NCBI RefSeq assembly: GCF_900182595.1
Contig: NZ_FXTN01000010.1
Location: 62,001-126,000 of the forward strand
Reading direction: 5' to 3'
Source: Pedobacter westerhofensis
GTDB lineage: Bacteria > Bacteroidota > Bacteroidia > Sphingobacteriales > Sphingobacteriaceae
DNA length: 64,000 bases
Part shown: piece by piece, positions 34,007 to 41,825 of the stretch
Position numbering within the stretch: the stretch's first letter is position 1
Layout of the letters: every line of letters begins with the position of its first letter
Translations under genes and position numbers: made by a program
Notes under the pieces: generated by a model
Database searches by the model: none
Told to the model about the DNA's origin: nothing
Seen by the model: only the letters and a program-made list of their open reading frames with translations

Positions 34007-34702
34007 TTAAGCGTTAAAATTTAACGGCTTTAAAATGATCTCTTCAACATTCACTCCGCTGCTTAAGTTCAGTATTGTGTACAAAGCATTTGCGATGTCT
34101 TCAGGCTGTACAAAACTCGCCGGCGCGATGTTTGTTCCTTCCCAGGACGAAGTAAGTGTTTCACCAGGCAAAATCGCGGTCACTTTAACGTTGTATTTGG
34201 ATAACTCTTGCCGTAATACATTATTAAGACTGAGCAATGCTGATTTAGTTACACCATAACTGCCACCATTTTCCTTAAATTCTTTACTGGAAACCGAACA
34301 AATGCTGAAGATGTGCCCGTATCCTTGTTCAGACATCGTTTTACCAAAATGTTTGGCCAGATAATAAGGCGCATTCAGGTTTACAAACAGCTGTTGTTCA
34401 AAAGAATTGTCTTCTTCCTGCATTAAAAAACCAGGCAAAAACAATCCTGCGTTGTTCACCAGAACATCAATGGTATCAAATGCCGTTCCTACTTCGGCGG
34501 CAAAGCGGTAAATTTCATCTTTCAGGCTCAAATCTGTAGCGTAACAGAAAACTTTCACACCCGTATAGGCCAGTTCTGAGGCCAGGGCCGCAAGGTCCGT
34601 TTTACTTCTGGCACATATGGCCAGGTGATATCCGGCTTCGGCCAGTTTGATCGTTATTGCTCTTCCTATCCCCCTGGTTGCACCTGTTACAATTGCATTC
34701 AT
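34007..34702 (-). CDS. Short-chain dehydrogenase/reductase
   Basis: A 231-residue classical SDR: MNAIVTGATRGIGRAITIK holds the TGxxxGIG cofactor loop, NNAG occurs in DVLVNNAGLFLPG, and Ser/Tyr/Lys are seen in SICSVSS and YGVTKSA. The substrate is unknown. ATG 34702 gives the standard N terminus; an open extension to 34750 adds a non-homologous hydrophobic stretch. Gap to pspC is 16 bases, so it may share its transcript. It is divergent from the MlaE-like gene. Confidence 0.88.
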   Translation of the reverse strand: MNAIVTGATRGIGRAITIKLAEAGYHLAICARSKTDLAALASELAYTGVKVFCYATDLSLKDEIYRFAAEVGTAFDTIDVLVNNAGLFLPGFLMQEEDNSFEQQLFVNLNAPYYLAKHFGKTMSEQGYGHIFSICSVSSKEFKENGGSYGVTKSALLSLNNVLRQELSKYNVKVTAILPGETLTSSWEGTNIAPASFVQPEDIANALYTILNLSSGVNVEEIILKPLNFNA

Positions 34703-34763
34703 AACCCTAAATAGCAGAATATTTTTAAGAAATAAAGAAAGCCACAACAATTTTTATTGTTTC

Positions 34764-34792
34764 TTTGTAGTATTATAGTAATTATACCTTAG
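34764..34792 (+). promoter_or_regulatory. Candidate promoter for the Mla-type ABC genes
   Basis: TTTG at 34764-34767 and TACCTTAG at 34785-34792 are spaced by 17 bases; the second differs from TAnnTTTG at one position. It ends 15 bases before the ATG of the permease gene. Confidence 0.4.
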
Positions 34793-34807
34793 CTAATATC
34801 TCAGCGG

Positions 34808-35542
34808 ATGAACTTCACCAATTTTGGCAAATACCTGTTACTGTTAAAAGCAGTATTCAGAAAACCCGAAAAATTTAATATATATATGAAAGCTATCTTC
34901 CAGCAAATGAACTTTGTTGGTGTGGGCTCTCTGGGTTTAATTGCCATTATATCAACTTTTATTGGTGCAGTAATGACTTTGCAGATCGCTTTTCAGCTGG
35001 TAAGTGATTTCATCCCCAAAACCATTATCGGTTCTGTAAACAGGGATTCCAGTATTCTGGAGCTTAGCCCCACCATCACGGCTATCGTGCTGGCAGGTAA
35101 AATTGGTTCTGCTATCTCTTCAGAAATCGGTACCATGAGGGTAAGTGAGCAGATTGATGCACTGGAGATCATGGGTATCAATTCTCCGGGATACCTGATC
35201 CTGCCCAAACTGATTGCAGGCATTACAATGGTGCCAGTGCTGGTGATCTGCTCCATGTTTTTGAGCATAGCCGGCGGTTTTTTAGGCGGAACTTTATCAG
35301 GGGCAGTATCTCCTGCAGAATATATCCAGGGGATTACAACGGATTTCAATCCATATACCATTGTAGTTGCCCTGGTTAAAGCATTTGTCTTTGGCTTTAT
35401 CATCACTACTGTGCCGGCCTATGAAGGTTTTTACGTCAAAGGCGGGGCATTGGAAGTTGCGCAGGCGAGTACAAGAGCTGTCGTGATCAGCTGTATCAGT
35501 ATCCTTGCCTGTGACTATATCGTAACCCAGTTATTACTATGA
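34808..35542 (+). CDS. mlaE: MlaE-family ABC permease
   Basis: The 244-residue protein has about five membrane segments and the MlaE/YrbE pattern: FVGVGSLGLIAIISTFIGAVMTLQIAFQL, AGKIGSAISSEIGTMRVSEQIDALEIMGINSPGYLILPK, and PAYEGFYVKGGALEVAQASTRAVV. The EQIDALE stretch is the coupling motif that contacts the ATPase. The family moves phospholipids between the inner and outer membranes. Its stop overlaps the ATPase start by four bases. The substrate-binding MCE (MlaD) gene that usually follows is not found next to the pair in this window. Confidence 0.92.
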   Translation: MNFTNFGKYLLLLKAVFRKPEKFNIYMKAIFQQMNFVGVGSLGLIAIISTFIGAVMTLQIAFQLVSDFIPKTIIGSVNRDSSILELSPTITAIVLAGKIGSAISSEIGTMRVSEQIDALEIMGINSPGYLILPKLIAGITMVPVLVICSMFLSIAGGFLGGTLSGAVSPAEYIQGITTDFNPYTIVVALVKAFVFGFIITTVPAYEGFYVKGGALEVAQASTRAVVISCISILACDYIVTQLLL

Positions 35543-36291
35543 TCGAGATTAAAGACGTTGAAAAATCTTTCGGCTCCAATACTGTTCTTAAAGGCATATC
35601 CGCGAAATTCGAAGCTGGTGTTACCAATCTGATTATTGGGGGTTCAGGCTCAGGAAAAACTACCCTGCTCAAATGTATGGTGGGACTGCAAACGCCAGAA
35701 AAAGGCAGTGTGCAGTATGATGGAAGAGAGTTTACAGAAATGAATTTTGAGCAGCGCATCGAAGTCCGCAAGGAGATCGGCATGCTTTTCCAGGGTTCTG
35801 CCCTCTTCGATTCTATGACTGTTGAAGAAAATATCATGTTTCCCCTCAATATGTTTACCGAGCAGTCGTTCGAAGAAAAAATGGAACGCGCAAACTTTTG
35901 TTTGCAGCGGGTAAACCTGGAAGGCAAAAACAAGCTTTTTCCGGCAGAACTTTCAGGCGGGATGAAAAAACGTGTGGGTATTGCAAGGGCAATTGCCATG
36001 AACCCAAAATACCTTTTTTGTGATGAGCCCAACTCTGGCCTCGATCCCAAAACCTCAATTGTAATTGATGAGCTGATCAAGGAAATTACCGAAGAATACC
36101 AGACTACTACGATTGTGGTTACCCACGATATGAACTCTGTAATGGGAATCGGGGATTATATCCTGTTCCTGCATGAGGGCAAAAAATTCTGGGAAGGCTC
36201 CAACAAAGAGATTGCCCATACAGATATTGAAGAACTGAATGATTTCGTTTTTGCAAGTCGCTTTATGAAGGCTGCAAAGAAAAATTTTTAA
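35539..36291 (+). CDS. mlaF: MlaF-like ABC ATPase
   Basis: This 250-residue ATPase has Walker A GGSGSGKTT, signature LSGGMKKRVGIARAIAM, Walker B LFCDEPNSGLDP and switch His in VVTHDMNSV. The GLDPKTS and LSGGM sequences are typical of the MlaF branch. It energises the MlaE permease encoded four bases upstream in overlapping frame. The methyltransferase gene that follows after 23 bases on the same strand may be part of the transcript. Confidence 0.93.
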   Translation: MIEIKDVEKSFGSNTVLKGISAKFEAGVTNLIIGGSGSGKTTLLKCMVGLQTPEKGSVQYDGREFTEMNFEQRIEVRKEIGMLFQGSALFDSMTVEENIMFPLNMFTEQSFEEKMERANFCLQRVNLEGKNKLFPAELSGGMKKRVGIARAIAMNPKYLFCDEPNSGLDPKTSIVIDELIKEITEEYQTTTIVVTHDMNSVMGIGDYILFLHEGKKFWEGSNKEIAHTDIEELNDFVFASRFMKAAKKNF

Positions 36292-36314
36292 TAATATAAG
36301 TACAATAACATTTT

Positions 36315-37205
36315 ATGATAAGCCTATTAACGCCCACACACTGGAAAGATTATGAGTTGATTGACTGTGGTGATTTTGAAAAACTGGAACGCTTCGGCAA
36401 CCTTGTTTTATCCAGACCAGAACCACAGGCAGTATGGAAAAAAACCTTATCGGATCAGGAATGGAAAAAAAGGACTCATATTAGGTTCAAGGGACGTTCT
36501 GCAACCTCGGGGGAATGGGTAAAGAGCAATCAGCAATTGCCAGACCGCTGGAATGTAGAATACCAGAATGATGAGGTGAAGATCAACCTTCGTTTAGGTT
36601 TAACGTCTTTTAAGCATGTGGGCGTGTTTCCTGAGCAGGCTGTCAACTGGGACTACATCTCCTCTTCGGTAAAAAAATTCAAGACCCCAAGCCCTAAAGT
36701 TCTCAATCTTTTCGCCTATACCGGTGCAGCTTCATTGATTGCAAAAGCAGCAGGTGCTGATACTACACATGTTGACTCAATCAAACAGGTAGTAAACTGG
36801 GCCAACGAAAATCAGGAGCTGTCACAGCTGAAAGATGTGAGATGGGTGGTAGAAGATGCATTGAAATTTGTACAGCGCGAATTAAAGCGCGGTAAAAAAT
36901 ATAACGGGATTATCCTGGACCCGCCAGCTTTTGGCCACGGCCCTAACGGCGAGAAATGGAAGCTGGAAGATCATATCCAGGAAATGATGCACGATGTGGT
37001 GCAGCTGCTGGATGAGAAGGAACACTTCCTGATCCTGAACACGTATTCACTGGGATTCTCTTCTGTGATTGTAGAAAACCTGATCAAAACTTCGTTTCCT
37101 GAAGTGCAGAACCTGGAAACAGGTGAATTGTACCTACAGGCTACATCAGGGATCAAATTACCCCTTGGTGTATTTGGCAAGTTTAACAAGTTCCTGGCTG
37201 ATTAG
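36315..37205 (+). CDS. Class I SAM methyltransferase, RlmI/RlmK-like
   Basis: The 296-residue protein has a Rossmann methyltransferase domain with VLNLFAYTGAASLIAKAAGA (SAM loop), VVEDALKFVQRELKRGKKY and NGIILDPPAFGHGPNG, the DPPxF motif found in the rRNA 5-methylcytosine/guanine methyltransferases RlmI and RlmK. An N-terminal PUA-like extension with short strands precedes it. A 23S rRNA target is likely by family but not proven. It converges on the HmuY-like gene with only one base between the stops. Confidence 0.82.
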   Translation: MISLLTPTHWKDYELIDCGDFEKLERFGNLVLSRPEPQAVWKKTLSDQEWKKRTHIRFKGRSATSGEWVKSNQQLPDRWNVEYQNDEVKINLRLGLTSFKHVGVFPEQAVNWDYISSSVKKFKTPSPKVLNLFAYTGAASLIAKAAGADTTHVDSIKQVVNWANENQELSQLKDVRWVVEDALKFVQRELKRGKKYNGIILDPPAFGHGPNGEKWKLEDHIQEMMHDVVQLLDEKEHFLILNTYSLGFSSVIVENLIKTSFPEVQNLETGELYLQATSGIKLPLGVFGKFNKFLAD

Positions 37206-37206
37206 G

Positions 37207-38322
37207 TCAGGAGCCTGTTTGATGAAAAGGGCCATTGTATATTCTCCTGTATCGAACTATAGGCGCTCCGCGTGAACCTCCTCCGGCAAAGGATACTGCA
37301 TAAACGCTGTTATCCCTGTCTTTAATCAGGTAAAACACTTTGGTATTATATTCAATTGCACCAGAGTTAGCAGCATTACCTACCAGGGCTACCGTTCTCC
37401 AGTTCACTCCAATTACATCCCGTGCTCCTGAAAAGGTAATAGCTGCGAGTTTAGTGCTGTCAATATTAGCATAATTGATACCAGACGGATCATCGTTGAG
37501 CTGCGCCGCCTTTACCCCATTTACAAAATTGATCAGCATAAAATCAGTAGTAGGTACCGGTCTGGTAATTCCATCGTTACCCGTTATTTTATAAGTTGAT
37601 TGACCGTAAGATATATCCCACAACGTTTTTGCAGGCTCATAGGTTACAGCACTGCTGCTAAATGAGTAATACCTGAAATTATAGGAGGCATCCTTATTGA
37701 TGGAGAAGCTGCTGTATAAATTATTGTTATTCACAACGCCGTTAATGGTTATGGTCCCCCAGGTTACAGAATAGCCACTATTGGTGGCGGTAATCTTCAT
37801 CTTGATCCAGTTTCTTCTGCCCAGATTGGTTGATCTCCCGCGGTTAAGAATAAGGATCTTACTTGAGCCCGGGACCGAAGGAATGGCAGTGCCTGCGAGA
37901 TAAGCGGCAGAATCTGCGGGTGCTACAGGATCAACAGTTGTCAAATCTCCGGTATCGCTGTTTAAGGTTAGCCTTGGCACCAGTGCCACAGTATCTGCAA
38001 TCGTGACCGCATTCAGGTCAGTCTTATCCGACACCGCTACGGCAGCGCCAACAGTATGATTAATGATCACACGGAAATCCGTTCCGCAGTAAAAACCTAA
38101 ATCCCAGGACGACCGAACCACCGCAGTCTGTGTATTGGTGCTGAAATCCAGAAACGCGCTATTGTAGGCACTGTCGGCCCGCTCTCTGCTAAATATCCCA
38201 CGAAGCGTGACCGTATCTCCTGCTGAAGGCTGCAGCCGGTAAAATTTAATCGTATCTTTCTTGCAACCCAGCCAGACAAAGAGCATGTAACAAAAAACAA
38301 TGGCTATCGCATATCTGATCAT
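37207..38322 (-). CDS. HmuY-family lipoprotein (putative heme-binding)
   Basis: The 371-residue protein has a lipoprotein signal ending in VWLGC (Cys20), followed by Lys-Lys-Asp, which resembles the surface-export signal of Bacteroidota lipoproteins. Residues of about 60-90 include SSWDLGFYCGTDFRVIIN, the pattern of HmuY-like domains, and a second similar region KTLWDISYGQSTYKI lies near 235-250. HmuY of Porphyromonas binds heme at the cell surface and works with a TonB receptor, but no receptor gene is adjacent here. The family call is fair; heme binding is not shown. Confidence 0.65.
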   Translation of the reverse strand: MIRYAIAIVFCYMLFVWLGCKKDTIKFYRLQPSAGDTVTLRGIFSRERADSAYNSAFLDFSTNTQTAVVRSSWDLGFYCGTDFRVIINHTVGAAVAVSDKTDLNAVTIADTVALVPRLTLNSDTGDLTTVDPVAPADSAAYLAGTAIPSVPGSSKILILNRGRSTNLGRRNWIKMKITATNSGYSVTWGTITINGVVNNNNLYSSFSINKDASYNFRYYSFSSSAVTYEPAKTLWDISYGQSTYKITGNDGITRPVPTTDFMLINFVNGVKAAQLNDDPSGINYANIDSTKLAAITFSGARDVIGVNWRTVALVGNAANSGAIEYNTKVFYLIKDRDNSVYAVSFAGGGSRGAPIVRYRRIYNGPFHQTGS

Positions 38323-38464
38323 AATTCGTATTCAATAATGGTATAACGCGTAAAGATAATGTTCCTGTACCTGAATTACATATTAAATTAATTCAACTTA
38401 TCCTGTCTGCAGCGCCTTTTAAACAATAAATAACGAATGATTTTAAGAATAGTATACTTATAGA

Positions 38465-38493
38465 TTGAATTGTCACTTGAATGTGTAGTTTTG
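38465..38493 (+). promoter_or_regulatory. Candidate promoter of the unknown barrel lipoprotein
   Basis: TTG at 38465-38467 and TAGTTTTG at 38486-38493 are 18 bases apart and match the Bacteroidota -33/-7 pattern. The predicted start would leave a leader of about 115 bases before ATG 38619. The rest of the 296-base gap shows no gene or repeat that I can support. Confidence 0.45.
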
Positions 38494-38618
38494 CAAAACT
38501 GAAAAAATATAACCCTAATTCAAACTACAACTCATCTATGAAACCTGTATAAGATCAGATCTAAAAATTATTGATATCTTATGCAAAGTTCATAACAACT
38601 GAAAAACAAATTTAATCT

Positions 38619-39668
38619 ATGAAAATACCTCAATTAGCAGGAACATTACTCATTGCATTTACGTCGATCGCCCTATTTGCAAATTGTTCTTCAGATTCCA
38701 AAAAAGGTGAAGCAAAAACAAAAACGACAGTGAGTGCAAGCGGTGATTCTACTGTAGTAACCGAAGCTGACACCACCCGCGAACCTATTGATACAGCGAA
38801 ATACAATGCTGCCCTTAAAAAAATCGCTAATGGTGATACTACCGGAAGATGGCCGGTTAAGAATCAACCTTATCCCCTGGCAGGTGCAATCCTTCCTTTC
38901 AAAAGAATTGTAGTATATTATGGAAACCTCCACTCTAAAAAGATGGGTGCCCTGGGCGAATATCCTCCAAAAGAAATGTGGAGCCGCTTAAACGTTGAAG
39001 TGAAGAGATGGGAGAAAGCAGATCCTTCTACTCCTGTGCAGGCAGGTGTACATTACATCGCAGCCGTAGCCAGCGGTACTCCCGGGAAAGACGGAAAGTA
39101 TATCAACAGAATGGGCGACAAGCAAATTGATTCTGTGATCAAAATTGCCAAAATGCACAATGGTATCGTATTCTTAGACCTTCAGGTAGCTCTGAGCAAC
39201 ATCAAAGATGAACTGCCAAGAATAGAAAAGTATCTGAAAATGCCACAGGTGAACTTAGGTATCGATCCTGAATTCTCGATGAAAAGCGGTGCGAGACCTG
39301 GTACAAAGATCGGAACATATGATGCTGCCGACATCAACTATTGTTCTCAGTACCTGGTTAACCTGATCAAAAAATATAACCTGCCTCCAAAAGTATTTAC
39401 AGTTCACCGTTTCACTAAAAAGATGGTAACCAACTACCAGAACATCAAATTACATCCTGAAGTTCAGATCGTAATGCACATGGACGGATGGGGCGAGCCA
39501 GATCTCAAAATCGGCACTTACCGTTACTTTATCCAGAATGAGCCGGTACAGTTTACTGGTTTCAAGTTATTCTACAAGAACGATATCAAGAAAGCACCGC
39601 ACAGAATGATGACTCCGGAAGAGTTGATGAAGCTGAAACCTGCTCCAATTTATATCCAGTACCAGTAA
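38619..39668 (+). CDS. Lipoprotein with predicted (beta/alpha)8-like fold, unknown function
   Basis: I do not recognise this 349-residue family with confidence. A lipoprotein signal ends in FANC (Cys23), followed by a low-complexity Ser/Lys/Thr linker to about residue 60. Eight hydrophobic strands can be read in order: IVVYYG (97), VHYIAAVA (144), IVFLDLQ (183), VNLGIDPEF (211), KVFTVHRF (258), VQIVMHMDG (282), FTGFKLFY (312) and IYIQY (344), separated by helices. This is the pattern of a TIM barrel. Acidic residues at strand ends (Asp187, Asp216/Glu218, Asp289) are in positions seen in glycoside hydrolases. Enzyme activity is inference. Confidence 0.6.
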   Translation: MKIPQLAGTLLIAFTSIALFANCSSDSKKGEAKTKTTVSASGDSTVVTEADTTREPIDTAKYNAALKKIANGDTTGRWPVKNQPYPLAGAILPFKRIVVYYGNLHSKKMGALGEYPPKEMWSRLNVEVKRWEKADPSTPVQAGVHYIAAVASGTPGKDGKYINRMGDKQIDSVIKIAKMHNGIVFLDLQVALSNIKDELPRIEKYLKMPQVNLGIDPEFSMKSGARPGTKIGTYDAADINYCSQYLVNLIKKYNLPPKVFTVHRFTKKMVTNYQNIKLHPEVQIVMHMDGWGEPDLKIGTYRYFIQNEPVQFTGFKLFYKNDIKKAPHRMMTPEELMKLKPAPIYIQYQ

Positions 39669-39681
39669 TAAGGATTTTATT

Positions 39682-39728
39682 AAATAAAGAAGGGCTGTAT
39701 TCGCATAGGATACGGCCCTTCTTTATTT
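39682..39728. terminator. Bidirectional terminator
   Basis: The arms 39682-39700 and 39710-39728 pair over 19 bp with one G-T pair; the core AGGGC/GCCCT is followed by T-rich sequence on both strands. It separates the lipoprotein gene (+) from the convergent dgt gene (-). Confidence 0.85.
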
Positions 39729-39756
39729 GAAAGTTGTTGAGTCCTGAGCCTGAAGC

Positions 39757-41097
39757 TTAGCTCATTGAAGGAAATGAAATACCCTTGATCTTTCTGAACA
39801 GTTCTACTGCATATATATCAGTCATACCTGACACAAAATCCAGCACGCACTGAATCTTTGTATAAGCATCAGTTTCTTTGGTTAGAAATTGTTTAGGGAT
39901 CAGTTCTACGAGCTTTTTGTGATACTTTGAATCATTCTGCAAATACGCAGGAATAAATTCTTCCAGCAATCCTCCCATTACCTGATATCCTGCAACTTCA
40001 ATCTGTACCACAGACGAATAATTGTAGATCTTTTTGACAGAGATCCTTTCAATTTCCTTCATTGTAGTCAGAAATGGCTCATCAATTGCGTCCATCAGGC
40101 TCTGGTTAAAATCGCCGCTGAGAATAGCTTCCTGCTGCTGGTAAAACACATTGGAACACTGCCCGATCAGGGTGCTGATAGACTTAGCACGCATGAGGGT
40201 AATCTTGGCATCATCGTCTTCCATATCCGCCAGGCGCGCCGGTAGTTTTGCATCGTTGCACAATGGCAGGAGCAGTGCCTCCACCTCGTTATAGGAAAGT
40301 ATTTTCAGACGGTGAGCGTCTTCAAGGTCAATGATGTTATAGCAGATATCATCAGCAGCTTCAACCAGGTAAACAAGCGGATGGCGTTTATATACCATAG
40401 GTTCATCCTGTACCCTGATCAGGTCCATTTCCCTCGCTATTTTTTCAAAGCCGCTTTGTTCGGATTGAAAAAAGCCGTATTTCTTGGTGTAGATATTTTT
40501 TTTGTTATTCGCCAGAGATGCGCAGGGGTACTTGGCAATAGAAGCTAAAGTGGCATAGGTTAGTGCAAAACCTCCCGTGCCCTTTCCTGCAAAAGGATGG
40601 GTAAGAATGCGCAAAGCATTGGCATTACCTTCAAAGTTGATCAGATCCTGCCATTGTGCTTCATTCACCTGGTCTTTGTATATCTTGCCATCGCCCGTGG
40701 TAAAGTAATGTGAAATTGCAGATTCTCCGGAGTGGCCAAAAGCGGGGTTTCCAAGATCATGTGCCAGACAGGCAGAAGCGATAATGTTACCTACTTCTAC
40801 CAGCAGCGGACAGCTTTCGTCAATTTCAGGATCCGACGCCTTCATTTTGTTGTAAAAGATCGTTCCCAGGGAACGGCCTACGCTCGCTACTTCCAGGCTA
40901 TGGGTTAATCTGTTGTGTACAAAAACGCTGCCCGGCAGTGGGAATACCTGTGTTTTATTCTGTAATCTCCTGAATGGTGAAGAAAAGATAATCCGGTCGT
41001 AATCCCGCTGAAATTCTGAACGCGCTTCTTTCTGATTGCCCGCAAATCTTTCTTCGTTTCCCCAGCGCTTGGCCGAGAGTAAATTTTCCCAGTTCAT
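39757..41097 (-). CDS. dgt: Deoxyguanosine triphosphate triphosphohydrolase
   Basis: This 446-residue HD-domain enzyme hydrolyses dGTP to deoxyguanosine and triphosphate and so shapes dNTP pools. The HD motif is in two parts, RLTHSLEVASVGRSLG and ACLAHDLGNPAFGHSGESAI, followed by FEGNANALRIL, all typical of Dgt. The length is close to 450-500 residues of the family. The ATG at 41097 gives MNWENLLSAKRWG, a standard beginning. The gene is divergent from the HupE-like gene, with 140 bases between that include no clear promoter by eye. Confidence 0.93.
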   Translation of the reverse strand: MNWENLLSAKRWGNEERFAGNQKEARSEFQRDYDRIIFSSPFRRLQNKTQVFPLPGSVFVHNRLTHSLEVASVGRSLGTIFYNKMKASDPEIDESCPLLVEVGNIIASACLAHDLGNPAFGHSGESAISHYFTTGDGKIYKDQVNEAQWQDLINFEGNANALRILTHPFAGKGTGGFALTYATLASIAKYPCASLANNKKNIYTKKYGFFQSEQSGFEKIAREMDLIRVQDEPMVYKRHPLVYLVEAADDICYNIIDLEDAHRLKILSYNEVEALLLPLCNDAKLPARLADMEDDDAKITLMRAKSISTLIGQCSNVFYQQQEAILSGDFNQSLMDAIDEPFLTTMKEIERISVKKIYNYSSVVQIEVAGYQVMGGLLEEFIPAYLQNDSKYHKKLVELIPKQFLTKETDAYTKIQCVLDFVSGMTDIYAVELFRKIKGISFPSMS

Positions 41098-41237
41098 ATA
41101 TATGTAATGTAATCGTTTTGTTCATTGACTACGCCTGCTGAGGCTTTGGTCAGTTTTCAAAGATGGTGAAATTACTCATCAATTGCTTTTTTTATAGCAA
41201 CGCGCTTTTAATTAATAAAAATTAAATAATTTGGGGG

Positions 41238-41825
41238 ATGCAAGATTTCCCACTATATTTTGAATTAGGCTGGCAACACATTTTAGACTGGAAGGGTTAT
41301 GACCATATCCTGTTTGTAATGGTGCTATGCGGCACTTATTTGCTGTCTGACTGGAGAAAGGTCTTAATTCTTGTCACTGCATTTACTGTGGGGCACAGCG
41401 TCACTCTGGCGCTGAGTGTATTTAAGCTGATTCATGTGAATACGGGATTGATTGAGTTCCTCATCCCGGTAACGATACTGGTTACTGCTATGTCAAACAT
41501 ACTTGCCGGCAAGTCAAAACCCAAAGGGATGTGGTTGAAGTATGTTCTCGCTCTGTTCTTCGGGCTTATTCATGGCCTGGGTTTCTCCAATTATCTGAAC
41601 AGCCTGTTAGGCAAAAGCACCAGTATAGTGGCAGAGCTTTTTGCTTTTAATATCGGGCTTGAAGCCGGGCAGATCATCATTGTGATCAGCATCCTGCTCA
41701 TTTCTTTTGTCCTGATCAATATTGTCAAGATCAAAAGATGGGACTGGAACTTTTTCCTTTCTTCAGCTATCTTCGGGATCTCTTTTATAATGGCAGCAGA
41801 GCGATGGCCTAACTTTTTTAGTTAG
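41238..41825 (+). CDS. HupE/UreJ-family membrane protein
   Basis: The 195-residue protein has six predicted membrane helices and starts with FELGWQHILDWKGYDHILFVMVL, where the two histidines and DHILF are diagnostic of the HupE/UreJ family. A second histidine-rich helix is FFGLIHGLGFSNYL. Members are thought to handle nickel or cobalt. No urease or hydrogenase gene is adjacent, so the substrate is open. GGGGG precedes the ATG. Its stop overlaps the convergent parC stop (41822-41825). Confidence 0.85.
   Translation: MQDFPLYFELGWQHILDWKGYDHILFVMVLCGTYLLSDWRKVLILVTAFTVGHSVTLALSVFKLIHVNTGLIEFLIPVTILVTAMSNILAGKSKPKGMWLKYVLALFFGLIHGLGFSNYLNSLLGKSTSIVAELFAFNIGLEAGQIIIVISILLISFVLINIVKIKRWDWNFFLSSAIFGISFIMAAERWPNFFS

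Noticed and set aside
34703..34750. N-terminal extension of the SDR
   Set aside because: The extra residues are hydrophobic and not part of the SDR family, whose N terminus matches ATG 34702.
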